64,000 bases of DNA from Pseudomonas sp. TH43 (GTDB lineage Bacteria; Pseudomonadota; Gammaproteobacteria; Pseudomonadales; Pseudomonadaceae): NCBI RefSeq assembly GCF_016650635.1, contig NZ_JAEKFI010000001.1:248001-312000 (forward strand), read 5' to 3'. A model generated the notes under the pieces. The model ran no database searches and was not told where the DNA came from. It saw only the letters and a program-made list of their open reading frames with translations. The position numbers and the translations under genes were made by a program. Every line of letters begins with the position of its first letter. Positions within the stretch are counted from its first letter, which is position 1. Shown one piece after another: positions 45,313 to 53,993 of the stretch.

Positions 45313-45397
45313 TGTAGGAGCTGCCGCAGGCTGCGATCTTTTGATCTGGTTTTTACAGATCAAAATATAAAGATCGCAGCCTGCGGCAGCTCCTACA
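45313..45397. repeat. Long palindromic intergenic repeat (TGTAGGAGC...GCTGCGATC family)
   Basis: The outer arms TGTAGGAGCTGCCGCAGG and CCTGCGGCAGCTCCTACA are perfectly inverted, and GCTGCGATC is inverted as GATCGCAGC. The element separates the small secreted protein and lipoprotein genes and can end both transcripts. Siblings lie at 27361 and 55384. Confidence 0.88.
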
Positions 45398-45406
45398 GGG
45401 GGCTTG

Positions 45407-45631
45407 TCAGTCTTCTTTGCGTACGGTGGCGACTTCGTCGGCGCGGACTTTCACCTTGGCCCCAGAAATATCTTCGAACTCGTAAAAGCCGTCCTTGGTT
45501 TTGGTCTTTGGCATGTCCTTGGTCAAATACTGTGTGCCGTTCTGCAGGGTCACCACGGTCTGGGTCGAGCAACCGCCCAATACCAGCAGGGCCGCTACTG
45601 CCAAGGGAATGCCCAGCGTCTTGATTTTCAT
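45407..45631 (-). CDS. YgdI/YgdR family lipoprotein
   Basis: This is a 74-aa lipoprotein. The signal peptide ends in the lipobox LVLGGCS with Cys at about residue 21. The mature SH3-like domain (VTLQNGTQYLTKDMPKTKTKDGFYEF, then DEVATVRK) matches the DUF903 YgdI/YgdR family of small envelope lipoproteins with unknown function. ATG 45631 is chosen because AGAGGTGG lies immediately upstream; the frame to 45697 is not signal-peptide-like. Confidence 0.92.
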   Translation of the reverse strand: MKIKTLGIPLAVAALLVLGGCSTQTVVTLQNGTQYLTKDMPKTKTKDGFYEFEDISGAKVKVRADEVATVRKED

Positions 45632-45823
45632 ACCCACCTCTGACTCCTCATGATTTGATACCGCACAATGTCGGTGTTCTAACGCGGTTGGTGCCATTGC
45701 GCCGGAAAAAGTTCGATGTGCCGGTTAAAAAATGCCATTGATCTTTTTCCGTTTGCACCGGGCAGTGCAGAACTGTTATCTGTACGCATAACCAGTACTC
45801 GCTTGCCATGGCCCTGAATTCCC

Positions 45824-47476
45824 GTGACTGCCAATCCCCTCGACGATCCGTTTTATTACCTCAACAACTTCCGGCAAGTGCTTGATTGGCTTGAGCTTCG
45901 TTATGCCGATGTGATGAGCGAAACGGAGCAACGGTTCATCCGCGACTTCAATGCCTTGCCCCGTGCCTCGCAGGCTTTGCTGGTGCGCATGGTAATGCGC
46001 AAGGGCGTGCATTTTCGCGCCAGCAAACTCGGTTATGCCGAGATCGGCGATATCGCCCAAGCCGCGCAACCGTTGTTGCAACACACCTGGCTCGATGAGC
46101 ACGCGGCGCTGAGCATGGCAGAAGTGTTCGATGTGCTGCTCAAGGGCGAAATCCTCCAGGCTTTCGGTGCTTTCATCGAACAGCCCAAGGGCCGCAAGGA
46201 TGGCTGGTTGCCGCTGTTGGCCGAGCAGTTCAACGAACCGCGCAGCCTGCGTGACTGGGCGCCGTTGCTTGCCGAGCGTCTGTTCAGCCTGACCATCATG
46301 GACCTGTGCGACCGCTTGCGTCTGATGTTCTTTGGCAACCTGTACCAGGACTGGTCCGAGTTCGTCCTCGCTGATCTCGGCATCTTCACTTACGAAAAAG
46401 TCGAGTTCTGCGCCGATTCCCGGGGGTTGCGCAGCCGGGAGGACGTTGATGCCTGCCTGTTCCTGCACAACTGCCAATTACGCTTCGAGGCCGGCGAACC
46501 GCTGGAAATCATTGCCGATCAGGTCAGCGCACTGCACTTCGACAATCCATGGCTGCAACGTCGGCGCGGCAAGGTGTTGTTCCAGATCGGGCAATATTGC
46601 GAGCGCATCGGCGAGTTTGCCCTGGCCCTGAGGATTTACCGCGACTGCGCCTACCCCGGCGCCCGCCTGCGCATGATTCGGGTGCTGGAGCGCAGCGGCG
46701 AATATGCGCTGGCGCTGGAACTGGGAACATCGGCCGAGCAGGCCGTGGAAAGCGCCGCCGAACAGCAGGGCCTGCAACGCATTCTGCCGCGATTGCGCCG
46801 CAAACTCGGTGGCCCGCCGCGCAAACGCCTCACCGCGAAACCTGTGGAGCGCCTGGATTTGCACTTGCCGCGCAGCGATCCGTCGCTGTCCGTGGAGTTT
46901 CACGTGCAGGCGCATCTGCACGACGACGAAGGCCCGGTGCATTACGTCGAAAACAGCCTGATCAACTCGTTGTTCGGTCTGTTGTGCTGGCCGGCCATCT
47001 TCGCGCCGCTGCCGGGTGCGTTCTTTCACCCGTTCCAGCGTGGCCCGGTCGACTTGCTCAATGAAGACTTCCAGCAGCGCCGCGCCGAACTGTTTCAGGC
47101 TTGCCTCAACGAACTCGATGACGGCCGCTATGCCGACACCATCCGTGAACGTTTCGTCGCCAAGTGGGGCCTGCAATCGCCGTTCGTGTTCTGGGGCGCA
47201 CTCAACGAGCAACTGCTGGAGCAGGCGCTGGCCTGTCTGCCTGCCGAGCATCTCAAACACTGGTTCAATCGCCTGCTGCTCGACATCAAGGCCAACCGCG
47301 CCGGCATGCCTGACCTGATCCAGTTCTGGCCGCAGCACAAAACCTATCGAATGATCGAAGTCAAAGGCCCCGGCGATCGCTTGCAGGACAACCAACTGCG
47401 CTGGCTCGAGTTCTGCCATGAGCACCAGATGCCAGTGGCCGTGTGTTACGTGCAATGGGCGGAGCAGAGCGCTTGA
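45824..47476 (+). CDS. VRR-NUC nuclease, bacterial FAN1 type
   Basis: This is a 550-aa structure-specific nuclease. The C-terminal VRR-NUC domain holds the metal residues in MPDLIQFW (Asp) and MIEVKGPGDRLQDNQ (Glu, Lys and Gln). The helical middle part has the repeat-like segment RIYRDCAYPGARLRMIRVLERSGEY. Length and layout fit the P. aeruginosa FAN1 homologue, which incises near DNA crosslinks and flaps. GTG 45824 is the best start, but lacks a clear ribosome binding site. Its stop overlaps the helicase start (TTGA), so the two are coupled and may act together in DNA repair. Confidence 0.9.
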   Translation: MTANPLDDPFYYLNNFRQVLDWLELRYADVMSETEQRFIRDFNALPRASQALLVRMVMRKGVHFRASKLGYAEIGDIAQAAQPLLQHTWLDEHAALSMAEVFDVLLKGEILQAFGAFIEQPKGRKDGWLPLLAEQFNEPRSLRDWAPLLAERLFSLTIMDLCDRLRLMFFGNLYQDWSEFVLADLGIFTYEKVEFCADSRGLRSREDVDACLFLHNCQLRFEAGEPLEIIADQVSALHFDNPWLQRRRGKVLFQIGQYCERIGEFALALRIYRDCAYPGARLRMIRVLERSGEYALALELGTSAEQAVESAAEQQGLQRILPRLRRKLGGPPRKRLTAKPVERLDLHLPRSDPSLSVEFHVQAHLHDDEGPVHYVENSLINSLFGLLCWPAIFAPLPGAFFHPFQRGPVDLLNEDFQQRRAELFQACLNELDDGRYADTIRERFVAKWGLQSPFVFWGALNEQLLEQALACLPAEHLKHWFNRLLLDIKANRAGMPDLIQFWPQHKTYRMIEVKGPGDRLQDNQLRWLEFCHEHQMPVAVCYVQWAEQSA

Positions 47477-49746
47477 GCTACAGCATTGCCGTGCGGGCAC
47501 TGTGCGAGTTCACCGCCAAGACCGGCGACCTCGACCTGCGCTTCACTCCATCACCGACGGCGCTCGAAGGCATCATCGGGCACCGCACGGTGGCCTCACG
47601 GCGCAGCGACCACTATCAAAGCGAAGTGGCCCTCGAAGGCGCGTTTCGGCAGTTGCAAGTCAAGGGCAGGGCGGATGGCTACGACCCGGCGCAGAACTGC
47701 CTTGAGGAAGTCAAAACCTACCGCGGCGATCTGAGCAAGCAACCGGCCAATCACCGGCAACTGCACTGGGCGCAGGCGAAAATCTACGGTTGGCTGATGT
47801 GCCGCAAACTCGATCTTCAGCAGATCAATCTGGCGCTGGTGTATTTCGACATCGTCAGCGAAAAGGAGACCTGCCTGGTCGAAGCGTTCAGTGCGGTGGC
47901 CTTGCAGCAGTTTTTCGAACAGCAATGTGCGCTGTTCCTGTACTGGGCCGAGCAGGAAATGGCCCATCGCGAGGCGCGCAATCTGGCCGCGCAGCAACTG
48001 ACGTTTCCCCATGCAGACTTTCGTCCCGGTCAGCGGCATCTGGCGGAATCGGTGTTCAAGGCAATCAGCACCGGACGTTGCCTGATGGCTCAGGCGCCGA
48101 CCGGGATCGGCAAAACCCTTGGCACGCTGTTCCCGATGCTCAAGGCGCTGGCGCCGCAGCAACTGGACAAGGTGTTCTTCCTCACCGCCAAGACGCCGGG
48201 GCGCAAACTTGCGCTCGATGCCAGCCAGGTGCTGTTCGAGCAATCCGCAACTTTACCCTTGCGGGTGTTGGAGATGGTTGCCCGCGACAAGGCCTGCGAG
48301 CACCCGGACAAAGCCTGTCACGGCGAATCCTGCCCGTTGGCCCAGGGTTTTTACGACCGTTTGCCCGCCGCCCGTGAAGCGGCCAGCCGAATCAATCTGC
48401 TTGATCAGGCGGCCATGCGTGAAGTCGCGGCCCAACACACGGTATGTCCGTATTACCTGAGTCAGGAAATGGCCCGCTGGGCGGACGTGGTGGTCGCCGA
48501 CTACAACTATTACTTCGATTTCAGCGCGATGCTGTTCGGTCTGGCCCAGCTCAACCAATGGAAATTCGCGGTGTTGGCGGATGAAGCGCATAACCTGGTC
48601 GAGCGCGGACGGCAGATGTACAGCGCCAGCCTTGATCAATTCACGCTCGGCAATGTGCGTAAAACCGCACCCGAAGCACTGAAAAAGTCTCTGCAACGGC
48701 TTAATCGGGAGTGGAACGCGCTGCATGCGCCACAACTGGCGGCGTATCAGGCATACGACAAGGCCCCGGAAAAACTGCTGCAAGCGATATCCCTGTGTTG
48801 CGCCGCCATCGGCGATTACCTCAACGACCACCCGCAGGGCCTTGATAGCGGGTTGCAGAACTTCTATTTCGACTTGTTGCAGTTTGGCCGAGTCGCCGAG
48901 TTGTTCGACGAGCATTACCTGTTCGACATCAGCAAGCGTGACCTCGACCGCAAACGTCCACTGTCGCAGTTGTGCCTGCGCAACGTGGTGCCGGCAGCGT
49001 TCATCGGGCCACGCCTGAAAGCGGCGCGCAGCAGCGTGCTGTTTTCTGCGACGTTGAGCCCGCGAAACTACTACGCCGATCTGCTCGGCACGCCGGTCGA
49101 GACAGTCTGGATCGATGTCGAATCGCCGTTCCATGCCGAGCAGTTGCAAGTGCAAATCGTCAGCCGCATCTCGACGCGCTTCAACCATCGCCAGGCGTCG
49201 CTGCTGCCCATCGTCGAGCTGATCGCCAAACAGTTCAGCGAGCGCCCGGGCAACTATCTGGCGTTCTTCAGCAGCTTCGATTACCTGCAACAAGTCGCGC
49301 AATTGCTTGCCGAGCTACATCCGCACATCACCCTGTGGCAACAATCGCGGGGCATGGCCGAACAGCAGCGACAGGCGTTTCTTGACCAGTTCACCGCTGA
49401 CAGTCAAGGCGTCGGTTTCGCCGTACTCGGTGGCGCATTCGGTGAAGGCATCGACCTGCCGGGTGCACGGTTGATCGGCGCGTTCATCGCCACCCTTGGC
49501 CTGGCGCAGCTCAACCCGGTCAACGAGCAGTTGAAGCGGCGCATGGCGGCGATTTTCGGCGCGGGTTACGACTACACCTACCTTTATCCAGGCATACAGA
49601 AAGTCGTGCAGGCGGCGGGGCGGGTGATCCGTACCCGCGAAGATCGCGGCATGGTGATGCTCATCGATGACCGGTTTGCCGAAAGTCGGATCAGGCAGCT
49701 ATTGCCCAAGTGGTGGACCTTGGAGCATTCAGGCGTAGGTCTTTGA
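47473..49746 (+). CDS. XPD/DinG-type helicase with N-terminal PD-(D/E)XK nuclease-like domain
   Basis: The protein has about 757 aa. Residues about 60-130 show GRADGYDP, then LEEVKTYRG and NHRQLHWAQAKIYGWLM, the D...ExK...QxxxY pattern of a PD-(D/E)XK nuclease. The helicase core follows: Walker A APTGIGKTL, a four-Cys iron-sulfur cluster region (KACEHPDKACHGESCPL to HTVCPYY), DEAH in LADEAHNL, and a C-terminal VIRTREDRG motif VI. It resembles XPD/DinG 5'-3' helicases. TTG 47473 is favoured by GGAG 8 nt upstream and by the SYSIAVRALCEF start; GTG 47443 and ATG 47455 are alternatives. It is translationally coupled to the FAN1-type gene. Confidence 0.88.
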   Translation: MSYSIAVRALCEFTAKTGDLDLRFTPSPTALEGIIGHRTVASRRSDHYQSEVALEGAFRQLQVKGRADGYDPAQNCLEEVKTYRGDLSKQPANHRQLHWAQAKIYGWLMCRKLDLQQINLALVYFDIVSEKETCLVEAFSAVALQQFFEQQCALFLYWAEQEMAHREARNLAAQQLTFPHADFRPGQRHLAESVFKAISTGRCLMAQAPTGIGKTLGTLFPMLKALAPQQLDKVFFLTAKTPGRKLALDASQVLFEQSATLPLRVLEMVARDKACEHPDKACHGESCPLAQGFYDRLPAAREAASRINLLDQAAMREVAAQHTVCPYYLSQEMARWADVVVADYNYYFDFSAMLFGLAQLNQWKFAVLADEAHNLVERGRQMYSASLDQFTLGNVRKTAPEALKKSLQRLNREWNALHAPQLAAYQAYDKAPEKLLQAISLCCAAIGDYLNDHPQGLDSGLQNFYFDLLQFGRVAELFDEHYLFDISKRDLDRKRPLSQLCLRNVVPAAFIGPRLKAARSSVLFSATLSPRNYYADLLGTPVETVWIDVESPFHAEQLQVQIVSRISTRFNHRQASLLPIVELIAKQFSERPGNYLAFFSSFDYLQQVAQLLAELHPHITLWQQSRGMAEQQRQAFLDQFTADSQGVGFAVLGGAFGEGIDLPGARLIGAFIATLGLAQLNPVNEQLKRRMAAIFGAGYDYTYLYPGIQKVVQAAGRVIRTREDRGMVMLIDDRFAESRIRQLLPKWWTLEHSGVGL

Positions 49747-49909
49747 GGACTCTATGAAGAGGGCGTTTCCGAGAGTCTTGTAGGAAATATTTCCTTTAAA
49801 AGCAGTGACATATCTCGTATCGATAGGCCGTTTGCGAGATCGGCCAAAGCCGACTTTATTGATAAGACCGCACCACGCGGACCTCATTATCGATAAGGAC
49901 ATCGACCGC

Positions 49910-50824
49910 ATGACTATCCCTGCCACCTACAGCCATACCCCAGAGCAACTCACCGCTGCATTTACTGAAATCAGCGCCACGCTATTTGCAGCGGCGACCG
50001 CCGAGGCCAGTCCAAAATTGCTGATCACCGCCGGCGTGCAGAGTTCGGGCAAGACCTGGCTGCTCGAAAAGACCTTGTTACCCACCGGTAAATACAGCAA
50101 CTACGTACGTCTCTACCTGCCTGAGTACCGCAAAAAGCACCCGCAGTATCAAGACATGCTCAAGCTAGGGGTACTTCACGCTTATGAGCACACCGAAACG
50201 TTTATTCGCGAGCTGGGCGGCAAAATCTTCGAAAAGGCTTTCACGCAGAAGCTCAACATCATCATGGAGTGCGCTTTCGACTCCATCGATTTTGCGACGC
50301 TGGCGGCAACGGCAGTCAACGCTGGGTACCAGTTCGAAGTACACATCGTTGCGTGCAGTCAGCCGTTTGCATTCATGTCCGGGTTCAAGCGCGCCTTCAA
50401 GAGTCTGGAAAAACAAGAGCCTGAGCGTTTTGTCCGGCCGTCCGTCATCAAATCAAGCCTGGCAACCGCTCACGCGGTGGTTTTTGCCCTTGAGGCAGCT
50501 GCCCGCCAATCTGACGGCTCACAGATCTTTTTGTACGAGCGCGGCATGGGGGCACTGAAGGAGCGAGCGCAGCGGGCGCACAGCCTTTATGCCAAGGATG
50601 AAACGGGGAAACTGACCATCACGTCCACTGCAGGGCTGCCCGCTTATAACTACGCCGCGTACGAACTCATCAGCGGCCGCTCGATCACAGGGCCGAGCGA
50701 GCACCACGAGCTCATCAAGGAATGCCATTTGATGCTGCTGCAATGCAGTCAGTATGCCGAGCAGCTCCCGGACTACGTCTACGACGCGCTCTATTCGCGT
50801 ATCTTCAGATACGCGCAACGTTGA
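49910..50824 (+). CDS. Zeta-toxin-like P-loop kinase
   Basis: This is a 304-aa protein with an N-terminal helical segment, then Walker A GVQSSGKTWLLEKTL (about residues 42-56), a region with KLNIIMECAFDS resembling the zeta-toxin substrate site, and VHIVACSQPFAF. Zeta toxins phosphorylate UDP-N-acetylglucosamine or related nucleotides. No epsilon-type antitoxin lies upstream; only 164 noncoding bases separate it from the helicase gene. ATG 49910 follows AAGGA by about 11 nt; the frame extends to 49805 without support. It may be a housekeeping or self-limiting member rather than a toxin-antitoxin system. Confidence 0.82.
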   Translation: MTIPATYSHTPEQLTAAFTEISATLFAAATAEASPKLLITAGVQSSGKTWLLEKTLLPTGKYSNYVRLYLPEYRKKHPQYQDMLKLGVLHAYEHTETFIRELGGKIFEKAFTQKLNIIMECAFDSIDFATLAATAVNAGYQFEVHIVACSQPFAFMSGFKRAFKSLEKQEPERFVRPSVIKSSLATAHAVVFALEAAARQSDGSQIFLYERGMGALKERAQRAHSLYAKDETGKLTITSTAGLPAYNYAAYELISGRSITGPSEHHELIKECHLMLLQCSQYAEQLPDYVYDALYSRIFRYAQR

Positions 50825-50889
50825 GCTTTCCAATTCATTGGTTTGCCGCATACTTCCATTCATACCCAATGTGCCGTGAGTCGTACCCG

Positions 50890-52809
50890 ATGAGCAAAAA
50901 CAACAAGAGCGCCGCCATAGAAGAGATGCGCTTCAGGCTGTTGATCGATGCGGTGGTCGACTATGCGATCTACATGATCGACCCGGATGGCGTTATCACC
51001 AGTTGGAACTCAGGTGCCAAGCGGTTCAAAGGGTATGAAGAGGCCGAAATCCTCGGCGAGCATTTTTCACGTTTCTATACCGCCGATGATCGCGCTGCCG
51101 GCCTGCCACAAAAAGCCCTCGATACCGCCATTCGCGAAGGTCGTTTCGAGGGCGAAGGCTGGCGTGTGCGCAAGGATGGCACCAACTTCTGGTCCCATGT
51201 GGTGATCGACCCGATCATCGATCCCCACGGCAAACTGCTCGGTTTCGCCAAGATCACCCGTGATCTCACTGATCGCAAGATGGCCGAAGAAACCCTCAAG
51301 CAAAGCGAACAGCAGTTTCGCCTGCTGGTGCAGGGCGTTACCGATTACGCGATTTACATGCTCAGCCCGGAAGGCCGCGTCAGCAACTGGAATCAGGGCG
51401 CTCAGCGCATCAAGGGCTATCTGCCGGAAGAAATCATCGGCCAGCATTTTTCGATTTTCTATACCCCGGAAGACCGTGAGCTCGGCGAACCTCAGCGAGC
51501 ATTGGAGACTGCCACTCGCGAGGGCCGGTTCGAAAACAAGAGCTGGCGCATGCGTAAGGACGGCACACGTTTTCTCGCCCATGTGGTGGTGGATGCCATT
51601 CGTGGGGAAACCGGGATATTGCTCGGTTTCGCCAAAATCACCCGCGACGTCACCGAAGCTCACCAGGCGCAGCAGGCTCTGGAAAAAACCCGCGAAGCCC
51701 TGTTTCAGGCGCAGAAGATGCAGGCGATCGGGCAACTCAGCGGCGGCATCGCCCATGACTTCAACAATTTGCTGACGGTGATCCTCGGTAATCTGGAAAT
51801 TCTGCAGAAACGCACGGGCGATGATCCGAAAATCACCCGCCTGCTGGAAAACGCCACCCAAGGCGCGCTGCGCGGGGTGTCGCTGACTCAGCGCATGCTG
51901 GCGTTTGCCCGGCGACAGGAGCTGAAAACCGAGCCGGTCAATATTGCGCAATTGGTGCAAGGCATTACCGGCTTGCTGCGTAGCTCATTGGGGCCGGGGA
52001 TCAAAATCGAAACGGACTTTCCCAAAAACCTCGAACCCGTGCTGGCAGACACCAATCAGCTGGAGCTCGCCGTGCTCAACCTGGCGACCAATGCCCGTGA
52101 CGCCATGCCCGACGGCGGCCGTGTGGTCATCAGCGCGGAGCCGCAAGTCGTGTTCGAACAGGCCCACTCGGTACTGGCGGCAGGTCGTTACATTTGCCTG
52201 AGTGTGATCGATACCGGCGAAGGCATGGATGCCGATACGCTGTCGTCGGCCAAAGATCCTTTTTTCACCACCAAAGGCCTGGGCAAAGGCACAGGTCTGG
52301 GGTTGTCGATGGTGCACGGGTTCATCGAGCAGCTCGGTGGCCGTTTCATCCTCAAAAGTGAGAAGGGCGCGGGCACTACGGCTGAATTGTGGATTCCGGT
52401 GGCCGGCGAAGGTGTGAAAAGCAGGCCGTTGTACCCACCTGTCGAACCGACGGTGGTGCCACGGCTCAGCGTGCTGGTGGTGGACGATGATTCCCTGGTC
52501 TTGACCAGCACCAGCCTGTTGCTCGAAGACCTCGGCCATCGAGTCCTCAATGCCACGTCGGGCGCCAAGGCGTTGGCGTTGCTTGATCAGGGCGAGGTCA
52601 TTGACCTGATGATCACCGACATGGCGATGCCACAGATGAGCGGCGCACAACTGGCTCATACGGTGCGTTTGCTCAAACCGGATCTGCCGATCATCCTTGC
52701 CACCGGTTACGCCGAGCGTCTGGAGGGCTTTGCCGCACAGCTGCCACGTCTGCCCAAACCGTTTACTCAACTGAACCTGGTGGAGATCATTGCCCAATCG
52801 ATGAAATGA
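50890..52809 (+). CDS. PAS-PAS hybrid sensor histidine kinase
   Basis: The protein has 639 aa. Two PAS domains are at about residues 14-125 and 140-255, each with a near-identical pattern (YAIYMxxPxGxxxxWNxGAxRxKGY), so they arose by duplication. A HisKA domain follows with phospho-His289 (GGIAHDFNN), then a HATPase, and a C-terminal receiver with acceptor Asp577 (LMITDMAMPQMSG). No membrane segments are present, so it senses a cytoplasmic signal. The start at 50890 is natural (MSKNNK), with weak ribosome binding; the longer frame overlaps the zeta-toxin-like gene. Confidence 0.92.
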   Translation: MSKNNKSAAIEEMRFRLLIDAVVDYAIYMIDPDGVITSWNSGAKRFKGYEEAEILGEHFSRFYTADDRAAGLPQKALDTAIREGRFEGEGWRVRKDGTNFWSHVVIDPIIDPHGKLLGFAKITRDLTDRKMAEETLKQSEQQFRLLVQGVTDYAIYMLSPEGRVSNWNQGAQRIKGYLPEEIIGQHFSIFYTPEDRELGEPQRALETATREGRFENKSWRMRKDGTRFLAHVVVDAIRGETGILLGFAKITRDVTEAHQAQQALEKTREALFQAQKMQAIGQLSGGIAHDFNNLLTVILGNLEILQKRTGDDPKITRLLENATQGALRGVSLTQRMLAFARRQELKTEPVNIAQLVQGITGLLRSSLGPGIKIETDFPKNLEPVLADTNQLELAVLNLATNARDAMPDGGRVVISAEPQVVFEQAHSVLAAGRYICLSVIDTGEGMDADTLSSAKDPFFTTKGLGKGTGLGLSMVHGFIEQLGGRFILKSEKGAGTTAELWIPVAGEGVKSRPLYPPVEPTVVPRLSVLVVDDDSLVLTSTSLLLEDLGHRVLNATSGAKALALLDQGEVIDLMITDMAMPQMSGAQLAHTVRLLKPDLPIILATGYAERLEGFAAQLPRLPKPFTQLNLVEIIAQSMK

Positions 52810-52884
52810 CACTCAGTGAATCAGGCTGAACTTGTCTGGAAGGGACGACTTCTAAAGGTTTTCCCACTCCGGAGCGTGCGCCTC

Positions 52885-53421
52885 TTGTCTCGCATACTGA
52901 CCCAGCCGAACGCTGAAGAAACCCTGACCGAACATGACGCCAAGATGTTCGGCTCACCCAAGGAACGCCTGGATTTCTATCGCCGGGAAATCCAGTACGA
53001 AACCAGCATTCTGGCCAATCGTACGGATGCTTATTTGGCCGCGCAGTCGTTCCTGGTGATTGCTTTTGCCTCGTGCATGGCCAATCTCAACCCGGAATGG
53101 GGCAAGTTGTTTACGCTGGTGGTGCCACCGTTTCTGGCCTTGCTCGGGCTACTCAGTTCACTCAACGCCTGGCCAGGGATTCGCGCGGCGTATGACATCA
53201 TCGATCACTGGCACTTCAAACAGAGTCATTTGCTCCACAGCGAGCCTTTGATGGGGCTGGCCTATGACGAGTCGCCGCTGTTTTGCGAAACGGAATCAAG
53301 CCACAAGGGTTATCGCAAGTCGCTGCTGTTCTCGGTGCGCACGCCTTGGATCTTCGCGACCTTTTGGGTGCTGTTGGGCAGCTACTCTGTGTTCATCCAG
53401 GTCACCAACCCCGGCGGCTGA
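52885..53421 (+). CDS. Membrane protein of unknown function
   Basis: This is a membrane protein of about 178 aa with three hydrophobic segments (YLAAQSFLVIAFASCMANL, LFTLVVPPFLALLGLLSSL and TPWIFATFWVLLGSYSVFI). A conserved-looking polar start (SPKERLDFYRREIQYETSI) precedes the first. I do not recognise a family. TTG 52885 has GGAG 10 nt upstream, while GTG 52816, which extends the frame by 23 residues, has no ribosome binding site; the choice is uncertain. It may be co-transcribed with the histidine kinase. Confidence 0.72.
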   Translation: MSRILTQPNAEETLTEHDAKMFGSPKERLDFYRREIQYETSILANRTDAYLAAQSFLVIAFASCMANLNPEWGKLFTLVVPPFLALLGLLSSLNAWPGIRAAYDIIDHWHFKQSHLLHSEPLMGLAYDESPLFCETESSHKGYRKSLLFSVRTPWIFATFWVLLGSYSVFIQVTNPGG

Positions 53422-53433
53422 TCCGCAAATAAA

Positions 53434-53463
53434 TGTGGCGAAGGAGCAGGCTCCTTCGCCACA
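53434..53463. repeat. REP-type palindrome (TGTGGCGAAGGAGC family)
   Basis: TGTGGCGAAGGAGC is inverted as GCTCCTTCGCCACA around AG. It lies between the convergent membrane-protein and hypothetical genes and may also terminate transcription. Confidence 0.85.
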
Positions 53464-53511
53464 TTTACAGTGCCATCCTGACCGGACAGCAAGGGTTGTT
53501 GCTCAGATCAC

Positions 53512-53808
53512 TCATGCAACGGTTTCGAGTTCTCGGCGTAACGCCTGCGAATTGTGCGAAGACACCGGGATCGGCGGAAAATCTTCGTTGAGCACGTACA
53601 GATGGTCGATGGCGTCCTCAAACATCGAGTCGGCTTTCTTGCGCAGCGCTCGATAACGCTCGAACTGTTCGATATCCAGATTCTGCGCGTCCAGCAACTC
53701 GTTGGCCGCTCGATTCAGGGTATGGGCGTTATCAAACAATTGGCGATTGCGCTCCAGAGCCAACGCTCTGCAAGCCTTGATTTGCGCAGGAGTCGAGCAT
53801 TCTTTCAT
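53512..53808 (-). CDS. Hypothetical 98-aa helical protein
   Basis: This small soluble protein is rich in charged residues and predicted helix (ALERNRQLFDNAHTLNRAAN and FERYRALRKKADSMFEDAID). It has no signal peptide or known motif. It begins at ATG 53808 and is monocistronic. I do not recognise a family; its amphipathic helices could mediate protein contacts. Confidence 0.65.
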   Translation of the reverse strand: MKECSTPAQIKACRALALERNRQLFDNAHTLNRAANELLDAQNLDIEQFERYRALRKKADSMFEDAIDHLYVLNEDFPPIPVSSHNSQALRRELETVA

Positions 53809-53993
53809 GACTGTAACCTTAATTTTCAGGGTTCCATTTCATAAGCTTCGCGCCGCAGGGGAACCGAACCTGCCGGGCCCCGCCTGACATGTTCGGCGAG
53901 GGGTTATGCTTGTGACCGGCAGTGATCAGGCGAGGATCCATTTTTTTACAGAAAATAATTCGATGATTTCCGCTACGGAGACATCAATACGGA

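Noticed and set aside
49729..49926. Minus-strand 65-codon frame before the zeta-toxin-like gene as an antitoxin.
   Set aside because: It overlaps the helicase end and the kinase start, lacks a ribosome binding site and does not resemble any antitoxin.
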